Positions 27,958 through 37,368 of a DNA stretch of 64,000 bases are shown here, in pieces; positions within the stretch are counted from its first letter, which is position 1; each line of letters starts with the position of its first letter. Location of the stretch: assembly GCA_963710735.1 (NCBI GenBank), contig CAVQBN010000015.1:27325-91324 (forward strand), given 5' to 3'. The stretch comes from FEN-1297 sp963710735. Lineage in GTDB: Bacteria > Bacteroidota > Ignavibacteria > Ignavibacteriales > Ignavibacteriaceae. The translations under genes and the position numbers were made by a program. The notes below the pieces were generated by a model. The model ran no database searches and was not told the origin of the DNA. It saw only the letters and a program-made list of their open reading frames with translations.

Positions 27958-29157
27958 CTATTCAAGTCTTTTTACAACTACAACAGTAGCATCATCCTTC
28001 CACTTTTTACTTTTACCGAAATCATCAGCAGCGCTAAATATAGAGTTCATTATTTCCTCAGCACTCTTCTCTTTATTCTGAAGAATAAGCTTTTTCAAAC
28101 GCGCAGCTCCAAATTCTTCTCCTTTTTTATTATCTCTTTCAAGTATGCCATCTGTGTATAAAACCAAAACACCTTTAGGAGGTATCGATATATACGACCG
28201 GCGCAGAGCTATTTCCGGCAGAGCTCCCAATAAAAGCCCGGTGGATTCCAGTTCGCTTATTTCATTACCGATGATCAGTAAGGGGGAAGGATGTCCGGCA
28301 TTAATATAAAACAAGTTGCCGTTCTTCTCCATTTCAGTATAAAAAAGTGAAATGAATCGCGATGAATAATTATTTTGAAATAAAACAGAATTCAGCTTTT
28401 TAATGGTATAGACCATCTGCATATTTTTTTCAAGGCCTACCCTTAAGCCTATCACTACATCACGCACCATTAAAGCTGCGGGTATCCCGTGTCCGCTTGC
28501 ATCACCTATACAAAATCCGTACTGTTCTGAATCAAATTTAAAGTAATCAAACAGATCACCTCCTACAAGCTCCGCCGGCTGAGAGCGTCCGGCTATTTGA
28601 TATCCCGGGATTATAGGTTCGGAAATCGGCAGTAAGCTTTTCTGAATTTGAGATGCCTGTTCAAGCTCACCTTTTACAGATTCGGAAAATAATCTGTAAT
28701 TGAGTGCAGTACGGACAGCATTTAAACAAAGGTCAATTTCTTCCCTTATCCATCCGTCAATCAGGTCAAATACAAATATCCAGCGGTAATCCTGGTTGCG
28801 AACAGTAAAGGCAACCGGTATAGAATATCCTCTCTTATTAACTCTTAAGGAGTCTATTCCATCCATATGGTTATCGAATATGTATGTTTTAGATTGCAGA
28901 ATAGATTCAGCAATATGAGAGTTAAGTGGAATTTTTACTGCTGTTTTAATTAGATCGGAATTGCCATCCGGAAAAATTAAAAAGAACTCGTCTTCTGATT
29001 GTTCGAATATTCTTCCGTTACCAAAATGAAGATCTTTTCCGAATGTAATCTCAATTTCCTTAATTATTGTAAACAGAAAATCCTTGCCCGACTTTTCCTG
29101 CCCAATCTTAACGAGCAATGAATCTAATTTTCTATAAAATTCCTTTGGTTCTATCAT
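27958..29157 (-). CDS. SpoIIE/RsbU-type PP2C phosphatase with N-terminal GAF-like domain
   Basis: 399 residues. The N-terminal 170 or so form a GAF-like sensory region. The C-terminal PP2C domain has GGDLFDYF (about 199-206), GDASGHGIPAA (about 218-228), NAGHPSPLL, LVLYTDGI and DDATVVVV, which carry the metal-binding Asp residues. Such enzymes dephosphorylate anti-sigma-antagonist proteins in partner-switching stress pathways. The partners are not in the window. Confidence 0.9.
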   Translation of the reverse strand: MIEPKEFYRKLDSLLVKIGQEKSGKDFLFTIIKEIEITFGKDLHFGNGRIFEQSEDEFFLIFPDGNSDLIKTAVKIPLNSHIAESILQSKTYIFDNHMDGIDSLRVNKRGYSIPVAFTVRNQDYRWIFVFDLIDGWIREEIDLCLNAVRTALNYRLFSESVKGELEQASQIQKSLLPISEPIIPGYQIAGRSQPAELVGGDLFDYFKFDSEQYGFCIGDASGHGIPAALMVRDVVIGLRVGLEKNMQMVYTIKKLNSVLFQNNYSSRFISLFYTEMEKNGNLFYINAGHPSPLLIIGNEISELESTGLLLGALPEIALRRSYISIPPKGVLVLYTDGILERDNKKGEEFGAARLKKLILQNKEKSAEEIMNSIFSAADDFGKSKKWKDDATVVVVKRLE

Positions 29158-29382
29158 ATATGAAATCCTAAAATAAAGTGTACAAAAATACTTATAAAAA
29201 ATGATAGTTAAATAAAGTTAATATTAAGATTTATTAAGATGTGAAGAGATGCAAATCCCCATTATTTTGCACTACAAATGGATTAAATTTCATTTACCAA
29301 AAAAATATTCATAAATAACGATTCCCGGTTTCCTGTTAGCTTCCTTCGTTCTTCTTTTTCCTTTCTACCTGTTCCGCTCACA

Positions 29383-31644
29383 TTATTTTATTTTTGTTCT
29401 TCTTAACAAAAGAGAATTTGAAACAACGCTAACTGAACTGAATGCCATAGCCGCTGCAGCGTAAATAGGATTTAGAAATCCGAGTGCTGCAACCGGAATG
29501 CCAATAACATTATAAATAAATGCCCAGAATAAATTCTGCTTAATTGTTCTCAAAGTTTTGTTTGATAACTTTATTGCGTGTACGACTCCGTTAAGATCAC
29601 CTTTTATTAAAGTGATGTCTGAAGACTCAATTGCTATATCTGATCCGGTACCGATTGCAATCCCAACATTAGCTTGTGCAAGAGCGGGGGAGTCGTTTAT
29701 ACCGTCTCCCACCATTGCAACAAACTTTCCTTCCGCCTGCATTAACTTAACATGGTTCGCTTTATCCTGAGGCATAACTCCGGCAATTACTTTATCAACA
29801 CCTGCTTCCTGGGCTATAGCGTCTGCTGTCCTCTGATTATCGCCTGTAATCATTACAACTTCAATTCCCATCTTCTTCAATTTTAATATCGCTTCCTTTG
29901 AAGTAGATTTTATTGTATCAGCAACAGCAATAATACCTGAAAGCTCACCGTTTATAGAAACAAAAATTGGTGTTTTCCCTTCAGACGCAAGCCTTGAAGA
30001 AACTTCCTTTGCCTGCTCAGTGTTAACCGAATATTCCTTCATCATAGTTAAATTTCCTATAGCAACTGCCTGCCCATCTACAACTGCTGTCAATCCTAAA
30101 CCGGTTAAAGAATTAAATCCTTCAACAATGCTTAAGGAAATATTTTTTCCCTTTGCATAATCAACAATAGCCATTCCAAGCGGATGTTCCGATTTATTCT
30201 CAATCGAAGCTGTTAACTGAATCAGTTTTTGTTCATCATATCCATTTAGTTTTATAACATCGGTAACAGAGGGTTTTCCTTCAGTTATTGTCCCGGTTTT
30301 ATCCAAAACAACACTCTTTATTTTATGAGCTCCTTCAAGGCTCTCAGCATTTTTAATCAAAATACCATTTGAAGCGCCGACTCCGGTTCCTACCATAATT
30401 GCTGTTGGTGTCGCTAATCCCAATGCACATGGGCATGCAATTACAAGAACTGCAATAAAATTAATCATTGCATAGGTAAAGACTGCTCCGGCTGCAAAGT
30501 ACCAAATTAGAAAAGTAACCAGCGCTATACCTATGACTGTCGGAACAAATACTGATGCAATTTTATCGGCAAGACTTTGTATCGGAGCTTTTGATCCTTG
30601 AGCTTGTTCTACCATCTTAATAATCTGAGAAATTACGGTGTCTTTACCGATTGCAGTGGCTTTAAAGGTAATGCTTCCGTTCTTGTTTATCGTTCCGCCG
30701 ATTACTTTATCGTCAACTTTTTTATCAACAGGAATACTTTCTCCTGTTATCATTGATTCATCAATCGAAGTACTGCCTTCAGTAATAATACCATCTACTG
30801 GAATTTTTTCTCCGGGTCTAACAATTATAATATCATTCTTTTGGAGGTCACTTAAAGGGACATCCGTTTCTTTTCCGTTTCTTACAACTCTGGCATTTTT
30901 AGGCTGCAAACCCATAAGCTTTTTTATTGCAGATGAAGTTTTATCTTTGGCTCTGGCTTCAAGAAGTCTTCCCATTAAAATTAAAGCAATAATAGTTGTT
31001 GCAGTGTCAAAATAAATATGCCCGCTTGAACTAGGTAAAGAAAGTAATTTCGGAAACAAAACCGCAATCGTACTATATAAATATGCAGTACCGGTACCGA
31101 CTGCAACAAGTGTATTCATATCAGCAGAAAAATGTTTTAATAACCTCCAGGTAATTGTAAAGAATCTTTTACCCGATACAAACATTACTAATGTTGCAGC
31201 AAGAAATAAAATACGGTCAACATATTCAACCGGGATTGGAGACCAAGCTTGGAACCAGCTAGTCATGCTTATCATACTAACTGCCATGATGGGTACTGTC
31301 ATTACAGCTGCAAAGATAAATTCCGATTTCAGCTGCTTGTAAGATTTTTTCTGTTCCATATCCTCAGGTGGTTCTGTTAACGCAGATCCAACTGATGTAG
31401 TTTCTTCTTCATTTTTAGGTGCAATCAATTTATATCCTGCATCTTCAACTACCGCTTCAAATGTTGAAAAGTCGGTGGCTTTATCGTCATATGAAAGAGT
31501 AACTTTTTCCGTAGCAAAGTTCACGTTTACATTGCTGACACCTTCCACTTTTTTTAACGCCTTCTCAACCCTTGCAACACAGCTTGCACAGGTCATACCT
31601 TCTACAGGCAATGTTAATGTTTTTATTTCTTTCGTTTCCATCAT
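29383..31644 (-). CDS. copA: Copper-translocating P1B-type ATPase (CopA)
   Basis: 753 residues. An N-terminal HMA domain with MTCASC is followed by six or more membrane helices around the CPC metal site (ACPCALG, near residue 403), the phosphorylation motif DKTGT (near 446), the SEHPLG His-Pro motif, GDNQRTA and GDGINDSPAL. CPC plus the Asn/Tyr/Met/Ser pattern in the last helices (YNVIGIP, MAFSSVSVVSNSLLL) fits Cu+ export. It follows a CopZ-like gene by 49 bp in a four-gene metal cluster controlled by an HMA-AraC protein. Confidence 0.95.
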   Translation of the reverse strand: MMETKEIKTLTLPVEGMTCASCVARVEKALKKVEGVSNVNVNFATEKVTLSYDDKATDFSTFEAVVEDAGYKLIAPKNEEETTSVGSALTEPPEDMEQKKSYKQLKSEFIFAAVMTVPIMAVSMISMTSWFQAWSPIPVEYVDRILFLAATLVMFVSGKRFFTITWRLLKHFSADMNTLVAVGTGTAYLYSTIAVLFPKLLSLPSSSGHIYFDTATTIIALILMGRLLEARAKDKTSSAIKKLMGLQPKNARVVRNGKETDVPLSDLQKNDIIIVRPGEKIPVDGIITEGSTSIDESMITGESIPVDKKVDDKVIGGTINKNGSITFKATAIGKDTVISQIIKMVEQAQGSKAPIQSLADKIASVFVPTVIGIALVTFLIWYFAAGAVFTYAMINFIAVLVIACPCALGLATPTAIMVGTGVGASNGILIKNAESLEGAHKIKSVVLDKTGTITEGKPSVTDVIKLNGYDEQKLIQLTASIENKSEHPLGMAIVDYAKGKNISLSIVEGFNSLTGLGLTAVVDGQAVAIGNLTMMKEYSVNTEQAKEVSSRLASEGKTPIFVSINGELSGIIAVADTIKSTSKEAILKLKKMGIEVVMITGDNQRTADAIAQEAGVDKVIAGVMPQDKANHVKLMQAEGKFVAMVGDGINDSPALAQANVGIAIGTGSDIAIESSDITLIKGDLNGVVHAIKLSNKTLRTIKQNLFWAFIYNVIGIPVAALGFLNPIYAAAAMAFSSVSVVSNSLLLRRTKIK

Positions 31645-31668
31645 TCTGCCTAACCTAAAAATTTATAA

Positions 31669-31687
31669 CAGAGTTTTTTTAACTCTG
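31669..31687 (-). other. Small stem-loop between copZ and copA
   Basis: CAGAGTT and AACTCTG, 7 bp perfect with a five-base loop, occupy most of the gap. It may act as a processing or stability site setting the chaperone to ATPase ratio. There is no T run on the minus-strand side. Confidence 0.3.
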
Positions 31688-31693
31688 CTTATT

Positions 31694-31897
31694 TTAATTT
31701 AATAACTTATATCCTGCTTCTTCTATTGCATCAGCAAAGGCTTTTGAATCAACTTTATTTTCATCATATTCAACCTTAGCGCTTCCAATTTGGACATCTT
31801 CAACTTTTACGTTATCGAGTTTACTTAATTCTTTTTTAACTGCCATTACGCAATGATGGCATGACATTCCTTCAATTTTTAATTCTGCTGTTTTCAT
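31694..31897 (-). CDS. copZ: HMA-domain copper chaperone (CopZ-like)
   Basis: 67 residues forming a single HMA fold with the metal site MSCHHC (Cys-His-His-Cys) and the pattern LSKLDNVKVEDVQIGSAKVEYDE. The cytosolic chaperone hands Cu+ to CopA, whose gene follows 49 bp later. AAAGG precedes the ATG. Confidence 0.9.
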   Translation of the reverse strand: MKTAELKIEGMSCHHCVMAVKKELSKLDNVKVEDVQIGSAKVEYDENKVDSKAFADAIEEAGYKLLN

Positions 31898-32035
31898 TTT
31901 GAGTACCTTTCATTTTAATAAACTCATATTTGAATTCTTTAATTTACACCTCAAAGTTAAAGAATGAATAAAGTAGAAGTGTTATAAAATTATTATAAAA
32001 TGTTATATCTTTTTAACTCTTTATATTAGATTGAT

Positions 32036-33499
32036 TTAAAGCAAATCGAAAGGCCGAATAGAAAAATAAATTTCATATGAAGCAAGGCTGGATCCATAAT
32101 ATTTTTTTAGAGTATTTGGAATGCCATAGTAAGTTCCTTGAATACCCAATGAAAAATTTAAAAATGTAGTCTTGAATAAATCTTTATTAATTCCTAAAGT
32201 AAAAGCACCGATATAATCATTTTCGGTTGAATTTATTTTTATTCCAAGTTCTCCTAAAGTCCTTTGAGCAAACTCCAACCTGGTATAAAGCGCAAATGTC
32301 TTGAAATTAAGAGATGATTCATATAAAAAGCTTTCTTGTCGTCCGGCTGCATTACCGTTATTTTCTCCCCAGATTAAAGAGGAAGCCCAGTTCGCATTAT
32401 TAAAGAGTTTTGTTGTATAGAGTGCAGAAGCTGTACTTCGCGTTATATTTATTCCGTTGCCTTCGGGATTTTTTATTAAGCCTTTAGATATCTGCAGTGA
32501 TAAAGATTTTGTGGGATTGTATGAAATTCTTCCGCTGTAGGAATTAAATTGTAATTTATCAAAATTAAATTTATTCTCGTCAGGTTCACTACCGTTAAAT
32601 ATTGATCCTTCCACTTTAAAGTTATGATACACCAAACCAATGGTAGTTACTCCAAAGGAAGTATGAACTGCATCCTGCATTTGATTTCCTAAGGGTGCCT
32701 CCGGAAAATACATAGCAGATTGTCTTAAAAGAAAATTAGGTGGTCCCAGTGCCGGTTCACCGGGATATCCTAAATATAAGTAGGCACCAAATTGGTGTGT
32801 AAATCTATAGCTATATGAAGCAGATAATTCCTCAAAAAGATTTTGTGGAACCTGGTGATCAATTAATGGTAACCCCTTGTAAGTCCCCCCGTTTTGAAAC
32901 AATAATGGATATCCTCCGCCTCCTTCTGTTAAGCGGTTAAAACTCAGCATAGTTCTGAACATAATCTGGCTATTGATTCCAATATTGGTTTGTGCTGATC
33001 CCAAAAACCAATTAGGAGCATCAAACTTGTTGCCGCCTCTTAATCCGGCCTGGTGATTATACCGCAAAAATATTGAACCGCTTAATCTGTATTTCCAGTT
33101 TGCAGATGAAAAAAATAAAGCGGGAAAATTTGAAGTTTCAGGCTGCCAGCTTGTACCCGAGCTTTCTTGAGTTGAAGGATCTAATAAAAACACTCCTCCA
33201 AATTCAGAATTTCTTAAATTCAATAATTCTAATTCATTTTTATTAAAATTATTTCCATTCTTAAAAACTTCAATTTTATTTGTATCTTGCCCTTTTTCTT
33301 GAAGAGTATCATTTTTAATTTCAATAATTGTATCAGGCAGACTCAGTTTAACCCTATATTTATTAAAACTGCTCGACTTTGCCGGGCCGATTTTCAAAGT
33401 GTCTTTGGGAATATGAACTTGTAATTTTAATCCTTGTGGAAATACTGTTAATGAATAAAATGTAATAAAGAATATTGCTTTTGCTAGATTGTATTTCAT
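32036..33499 (-). CDS. Predicted outer-membrane protein in the metal cluster
   Basis: The frame opens at 33562, but the ATG at 33499 starts a signal peptide (MKYNLAKAIFFITFYSLTVF, then PQ). After a low-complexity linker, the remaining 330 or so residues alternate as amphipathic strands with aromatic girdles (WKYRLSGSIFLRYNH, FGAYLYLGYPGEPALGP, NFSLGIQGTYYGIP), ending IYFSIRPFDLL, a porin-like layout. No named family was recognised. Its place between the regulator and copZ suggests a role in metal passage or resistance. Confidence 0.65.
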   Translation of the reverse strand: MKYNLAKAIFFITFYSLTVFPQGLKLQVHIPKDTLKIGPAKSSSFNKYRVKLSLPDTIIEIKNDTLQEKGQDTNKIEVFKNGNNFNKNELELLNLRNSEFGGVFLLDPSTQESSGTSWQPETSNFPALFFSSANWKYRLSGSIFLRYNHQAGLRGGNKFDAPNWFLGSAQTNIGINSQIMFRTMLSFNRLTEGGGGYPLLFQNGGTYKGLPLIDHQVPQNLFEELSASYSYRFTHQFGAYLYLGYPGEPALGPPNFLLRQSAMYFPEAPLGNQMQDAVHTSFGVTTIGLVYHNFKVEGSIFNGSEPDENKFNFDKLQFNSYSGRISYNPTKSLSLQISKGLIKNPEGNGINITRSTASALYTTKLFNNANWASSLIWGENNGNAAGRQESFLYESSLNFKTFALYTRLEFAQRTLGELGIKINSTENDYIGAFTLGINKDLFKTTFLNFSLGIQGTYYGIPNTLKKYYGSSLASYEIYFSIRPFDLL

Positions 33500-33648
33500 T
33501 TTTGCCACCGATTTTATTTCAACACTATCAATTAAAACTCTACACCAAAAACTTCGATGCAATGCAAATTAATTTTTAAACCGGTTAATCTTTGTGACAA
33601 CAAGAATAAAAGTGGCGGGATTCTAAGTATGTATTGTCTGTTGTGATA

Positions 33649-34257
33649 TTAATTATCTTTTAGCTTATCCAGCGGCTTCCGTAAGTTCTCTGTCATATTT
33701 TTAAATTGACTGGCAGTTAAACCTGTTACTTTTTTAAATTGATTAGATAAATGCTGAACGCTGCTGTAGCCAAGTTTATATGCAATTTCACTTAATGTTA
33801 ACTCTCCGTACTTTAATAGTTCTTTAGCTCGCTCTATTTTTTGTAGGATGATATATTGCTCGATAGTAATATTTTCTACAGATGAAAAAAGAGTGCTGAG
33901 ATAATGGTAATCAAGCCCAATTTTCTCAACAATGTAATCCGAAAAATTTGCTTCAGTGGGATTTTCTTCTTCATCATTTCTAACTAAATCCAGTATTACC
34001 AGTTTGATTTTTTCAATTACTTTAGCTCTTTTATCTTCTATAAGTTCAAAGCCATTATCTTCTAATGTCTTTTTGATTTTTTCAATTTGAATTTCATCAA
34101 CAATGCTATTGATTACAACCTCGCCTAAGACGATACTTCTAACATCAAGTCCTAATTTTTCTAATTCTTCTTTAACAACTTTTATGCATCTTCCGCAGAC
34201 CATATTTTTAATTAAAAGTTTTGTTGTGCCGGGTTTTATGTCGTTTTGAATTTCCAT
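33649..34257 (-). CDS. HMA-AraC fusion transcriptional regulator
   Basis: 202 residues. The N-terminal 70 form an HMA-like ferredoxin fold with a metal site MVCGRC (Cys-Gly-Arg-Cys, about 19-24). A linker follows, then two AraC-type helix-turn-helix units (NFSDYIVEKIGLDYHYLSTLF and LTLSEIAYKLGYSSVQHLSN, with the final QFKKVTGLTASQFK). The domain pairing implies direct metal sensing and control of the downstream copper genes. It is first in the minus-strand cluster. Confidence 0.85.
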   Translation of the reverse strand: MEIQNDIKPGTTKLLIKNMVCGRCIKVVKEELEKLGLDVRSIVLGEVVINSIVDEIQIEKIKKTLEDNGFELIEDKRAKVIEKIKLVILDLVRNDEEENPTEANFSDYIVEKIGLDYHYLSTLFSSVENITIEQYIILQKIERAKELLKYGELTLSEIAYKLGYSSVQHLSNQFKKVTGLTASQFKNMTENLRKPLDKLKDN

Positions 34258-34507
34258 AACTGTACGCCAATTTTTATATCATAACTAGAATATTATACAT
34301 TAAGTTTAAAGAAAAAAAATCAATTATGCATTGAATACGATTAGTAAGTCTTAATCGGTCACATCTTAATAAGAAAATATTAATGATAATATATTTAACA
34401 GAAAATTATTATTTGATTATAGTTGCAAAAAATATAATTGTTTTCTTGATTAAGAAAAGAAATAAATTTATGTTCGAGACATAATAAAATTAAAATGGGG
34501 TGATAAA

Positions 34508-36511
34508 TTGAAAAAGCTAAGGACCTATTTATTCCTTTTTATTTTACTTTCATGCCAGGCTTATCCTCAAACAAATAGCGATAAATTTACAATTCACGAT
34601 TTTCTAAAACTAACAACAATCTCGGCTCCGCAATTTTCACCTGACGGAAAATATATTGTTTATGTACAGGGAGATAAAAAAGCCTGGGACGGGAAAAGAA
34701 ATATGAACCTCTGGTTGGTGAATATCGATAAAAACAAAATGATAAAGCTTACAAATTCAGAAAAATCAGATTGGTATCCTCAATTTTCGCCTGACGGTTC
34801 AATGGTTGCATTTCTATCTTCCCGATCTGAAAAAACACAGGTTTATCTTATTAACTTATCCGGCGGCGAAGCAAGAAAAATTACATCAGCTAAAGAAGGA
34901 GTTCGTTTATATCGTTGGATAAATAATTCGAAGATTGCTTTTGTTACCGACGAACCGAGAGATTCTTCTTTGACTGCGGCAGAGGAAAAAGCCGGAGGCG
35001 GTTATGAATTCGGTTCTAAAGCAGTCACATCATTATTGTGGACACAAATGATTGACAATGATTCCTCAGCTATTAGAATTACCGACGGCAGTTATTATAT
35101 AAGTGATATGGCGGCAGGTTCTGACGGGAAGAAATTTATACTTATAACCTGCGTAAACTCAGATCTTTATAATCAATATGTGGAAAATAAAGTTACTCTT
35201 GTTGATGAAAAAGGAAAGGCTCAATTCACTTTTCAAAAAGGGAAAGTATTTAGTAACCCGGGAATTTCACCGGACAATAGTAAAATTTCTTTTGTAGGAT
35301 GTACAGTCGGATTTTCTTCAAATAATTCATTATTTATAACAGATCTAAGAAATTATACGACTCTAAATCTAACTGAAAAATTTGATCCGACGATAGAGTC
35401 AGTCCGATGGCTTGATAACGACAATATAACTTTTAAAACGCCAAGAAATGTTCACACCGGGATTTATAGAATTAATGTAAGAGGTCTGCTGAAGAATGCA
35501 TCAGAGAATTCAGATAATAAGGATAAATATATTTCTGTCTCACCGAAAGTTGAAGCTTTGATGGAACCTTACTGGGTAATTAATTCCTACGATATCAACG
35601 CAAATTCAAAAGAAATTTCTTTTGTCGGTTCAAAAAGTCAATTGCCGAATGAGTTATATTTATATAAAGTCGGCAGTGATTCAAAAAGTGCAAAAGCTTT
35701 AACAGAGGTTAATGCATGGGCAGAATGTAAAAAATTAGGTGGTTCGAAAATTATTAATTATTCATCGTATGACGGAACCAAGATTGAAGCAGTTTTAACT
35801 TTGCCTCCGGATTATGATAAAACAAAAAAATATCCTTTAATGGTTTGTCCGCACGGCGGGCCTGATGGGATTGTTATGGATAGATTTGATCTCTTCGGAC
35901 AAATTTTCGCTCAAGAAGGTATTATTGTATTTCAGCCGAACTTTAGAGGCAGCATAGGATACGGAAGTAAATTTTACGAAGCTAATAGAGGAAAATTAGG
36001 TTATGTTGATTATGATGATATAATGTCAGGCGTTGATTATTTAGTAAAAGAAGATATTGCAGACTCAAGTAAGATGGTTGTTGGCGGATGGAGTTATGGC
36101 GGTTATATGACAGATTGGATAATAGGACATACAAATCGATTTAAAGCGGCTGTAAGTGTTGCCGGAATCGCAAACACAGTCAGCATGTATGCTGAAAGCG
36201 ACATTAACCATGGTGAAACTGCACAATGGGAATTTAAAGGTGTTCCCGTAATAAATATGGAAAACTTTACCCGGTCTTCACCGATAACTTTTCTTCATAA
36301 CTGTACTACTCCGACTTTAATTATGCATGGAGAGGCAGACGATAGAGTACCAATGTATCAAAGCTGGGAGTTATATAGGGCACTTGTCGATATTGGCGTT
36401 AAAGTTAAATTGGTTTTGTATCCGGGAGCATCGCACGGTATTTCAGCACCAAAACAATTAACAAATGTTTTTACCAGATGGGTAAATTGGTATAATAAAT
36501 TTATAAAATAA
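34508..36511 (+). CDS. S9-family serine peptidase (acylaminoacyl/dipeptidyl peptidase type)
   Basis: 667 residues from TTG 34508 with GGGGTG upstream. The signal MKKLRTYLFLFILLSC may be a lipobox (LLSC). The beta-propeller (about 30-390) has PD40/WD40-like blades (APQFSPDGKYIVY, YPQFSPDGSMVAF). The alpha/beta-hydrolase domain has the nucleophile in GGWSYGGYM (near 527), the Asp in HGEADDRVP and the His in GASHGIS. It cleaves short peptides in the periplasm. The gene is monocistronic. Confidence 0.93.
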   Translation: MKKLRTYLFLFILLSCQAYPQTNSDKFTIHDFLKLTTISAPQFSPDGKYIVYVQGDKKAWDGKRNMNLWLVNIDKNKMIKLTNSEKSDWYPQFSPDGSMVAFLSSRSEKTQVYLINLSGGEARKITSAKEGVRLYRWINNSKIAFVTDEPRDSSLTAAEEKAGGGYEFGSKAVTSLLWTQMIDNDSSAIRITDGSYYISDMAAGSDGKKFILITCVNSDLYNQYVENKVTLVDEKGKAQFTFQKGKVFSNPGISPDNSKISFVGCTVGFSSNNSLFITDLRNYTTLNLTEKFDPTIESVRWLDNDNITFKTPRNVHTGIYRINVRGLLKNASENSDNKDKYISVSPKVEALMEPYWVINSYDINANSKEISFVGSKSQLPNELYLYKVGSDSKSAKALTEVNAWAECKKLGGSKIINYSSYDGTKIEAVLTLPPDYDKTKKYPLMVCPHGGPDGIVMDRFDLFGQIFAQEGIIVFQPNFRGSIGYGSKFYEANRGKLGYVDYDDIMSGVDYLVKEDIADSSKMVVGGWSYGGYMTDWIIGHTNRFKAAVSVAGIANTVSMYAESDINHGETAQWEFKGVPVINMENFTRSSPITFLHNCTTPTLIMHGEADDRVPMYQSWELYRALVDIGVKVKLVLYPGASHGISAPKQLTNVFTRWVNWYNKFIK

Positions 36512-36540
36512 ATTTTTTAATTAGATCTTTTAAGCTTAAT

Positions 36541-36900
36541 TTATTTATAGACCAAAAATTTATCGCCGTGGCTTTTAGGCTGAGATATAACCATGAAGAT
36601 TAAATCAGCTTCAGATTCATTAACTAATTTGTGTTTTGTATTAGGAGGAATATGTATTCCTTCACCTGGATTCAAAATTTTTCTGAATGTATCAAATTCA
36701 ATTACTGCTTGTCCTTGCAGAATAAAGAAAAACTGTCTTGCCTTTTTGTGGTAATGTTTAACTTCCGAAGCTCCGGGCGGAACTCTTTCCTGAATAACAC
36801 TTAATTCGTCGGTATTTACTAAATGCCAGCCGTCGCAATTAATTCCCCATAAGTAATGTTCAGCATTTTTAATACTGATTATTTCCGGATCATTTTTCAT
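36541..36900 (-). CDS. Small cupin-domain protein
   Basis: 119 residues forming one cupin barrel. Motif 1 is VKHYHKKARQFFFILQG, where the usual metal-binding Glu is Gln; motif 2 is PGEGIHIPPNTKHKLVN with the last His. Metal binding is plausible. The substrate is unknown. Confidence 0.85.
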   Translation of the reverse strand: MKNDPEIISIKNAEHYLWGINCDGWHLVNTDELSVIQERVPPGASEVKHYHKKARQFFFILQGQAVIEFDTFRKILNPGEGIHIPPNTKHKLVNESEADLIFMVISQPKSHGDKFLVYK

Positions 36901-36979
36901 GAGAATTTAATTGATCTTTTTTATCGAGGTTTATCTATTATAAAATAGATATGTACTTCATTAAATCTAATAAAAAATA

Positions 36980-37309
36980 TTAAGCTTTTTCTACCACAAC
37001 CGCAGTACCATAACATAATACTTCACTTACGCCCTGCAGAACATCAGTAGTGTCATATCTTATTCCGATAATAGCATTTGCCCCGATTTGTTCAGCGTGT
37101 TTTATCATCAAATCAAATGATTCTTCACGTGTCTTTTCACAGAGTTCTGTAAAAAGAGAAATGTTCCCTCCAAACAGAGTCTGAAGCGATCCTCCGATAG
37201 TTCCGAATATTGATCGTGATCGAACGGTTATACCTCTAACAACTCCCAGGCTTCTAACGGTTTTAAATCCGTCCAATGTAAAAGCTGTGGTTACCATTGA
37301 ATGATCCAT
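36980..37309 (-). CDS. YbjQ/UPF0145 family protein
   Basis: 109 residues with the family pattern: GITVRSRSIFGTIGGSLQTLFGG, REESFDLMIKHAEQIGANAI, GIRYDTTD, and EVLCYGTAVVVE. These proteins form small beta-rich oligomers sometimes annotated as heavy-metal binding; the function is unproven. The gene is separate from fabF (59 bp gap) but on the same strand. Confidence 0.88.
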   Translation of the reverse strand: MDHSMVTTAFTLDGFKTVRSLGVVRGITVRSRSIFGTIGGSLQTLFGGNISLFTELCEKTREESFDLMIKHAEQIGANAIIGIRYDTTDVLQGVSEVLCYGTAVVVEKA

Positions 37310-37368
37310 ATAACTCCTTTTTAGAATAGTTCTTAAATATATTCAAAAAAGAAAAATGAACTTACTGC

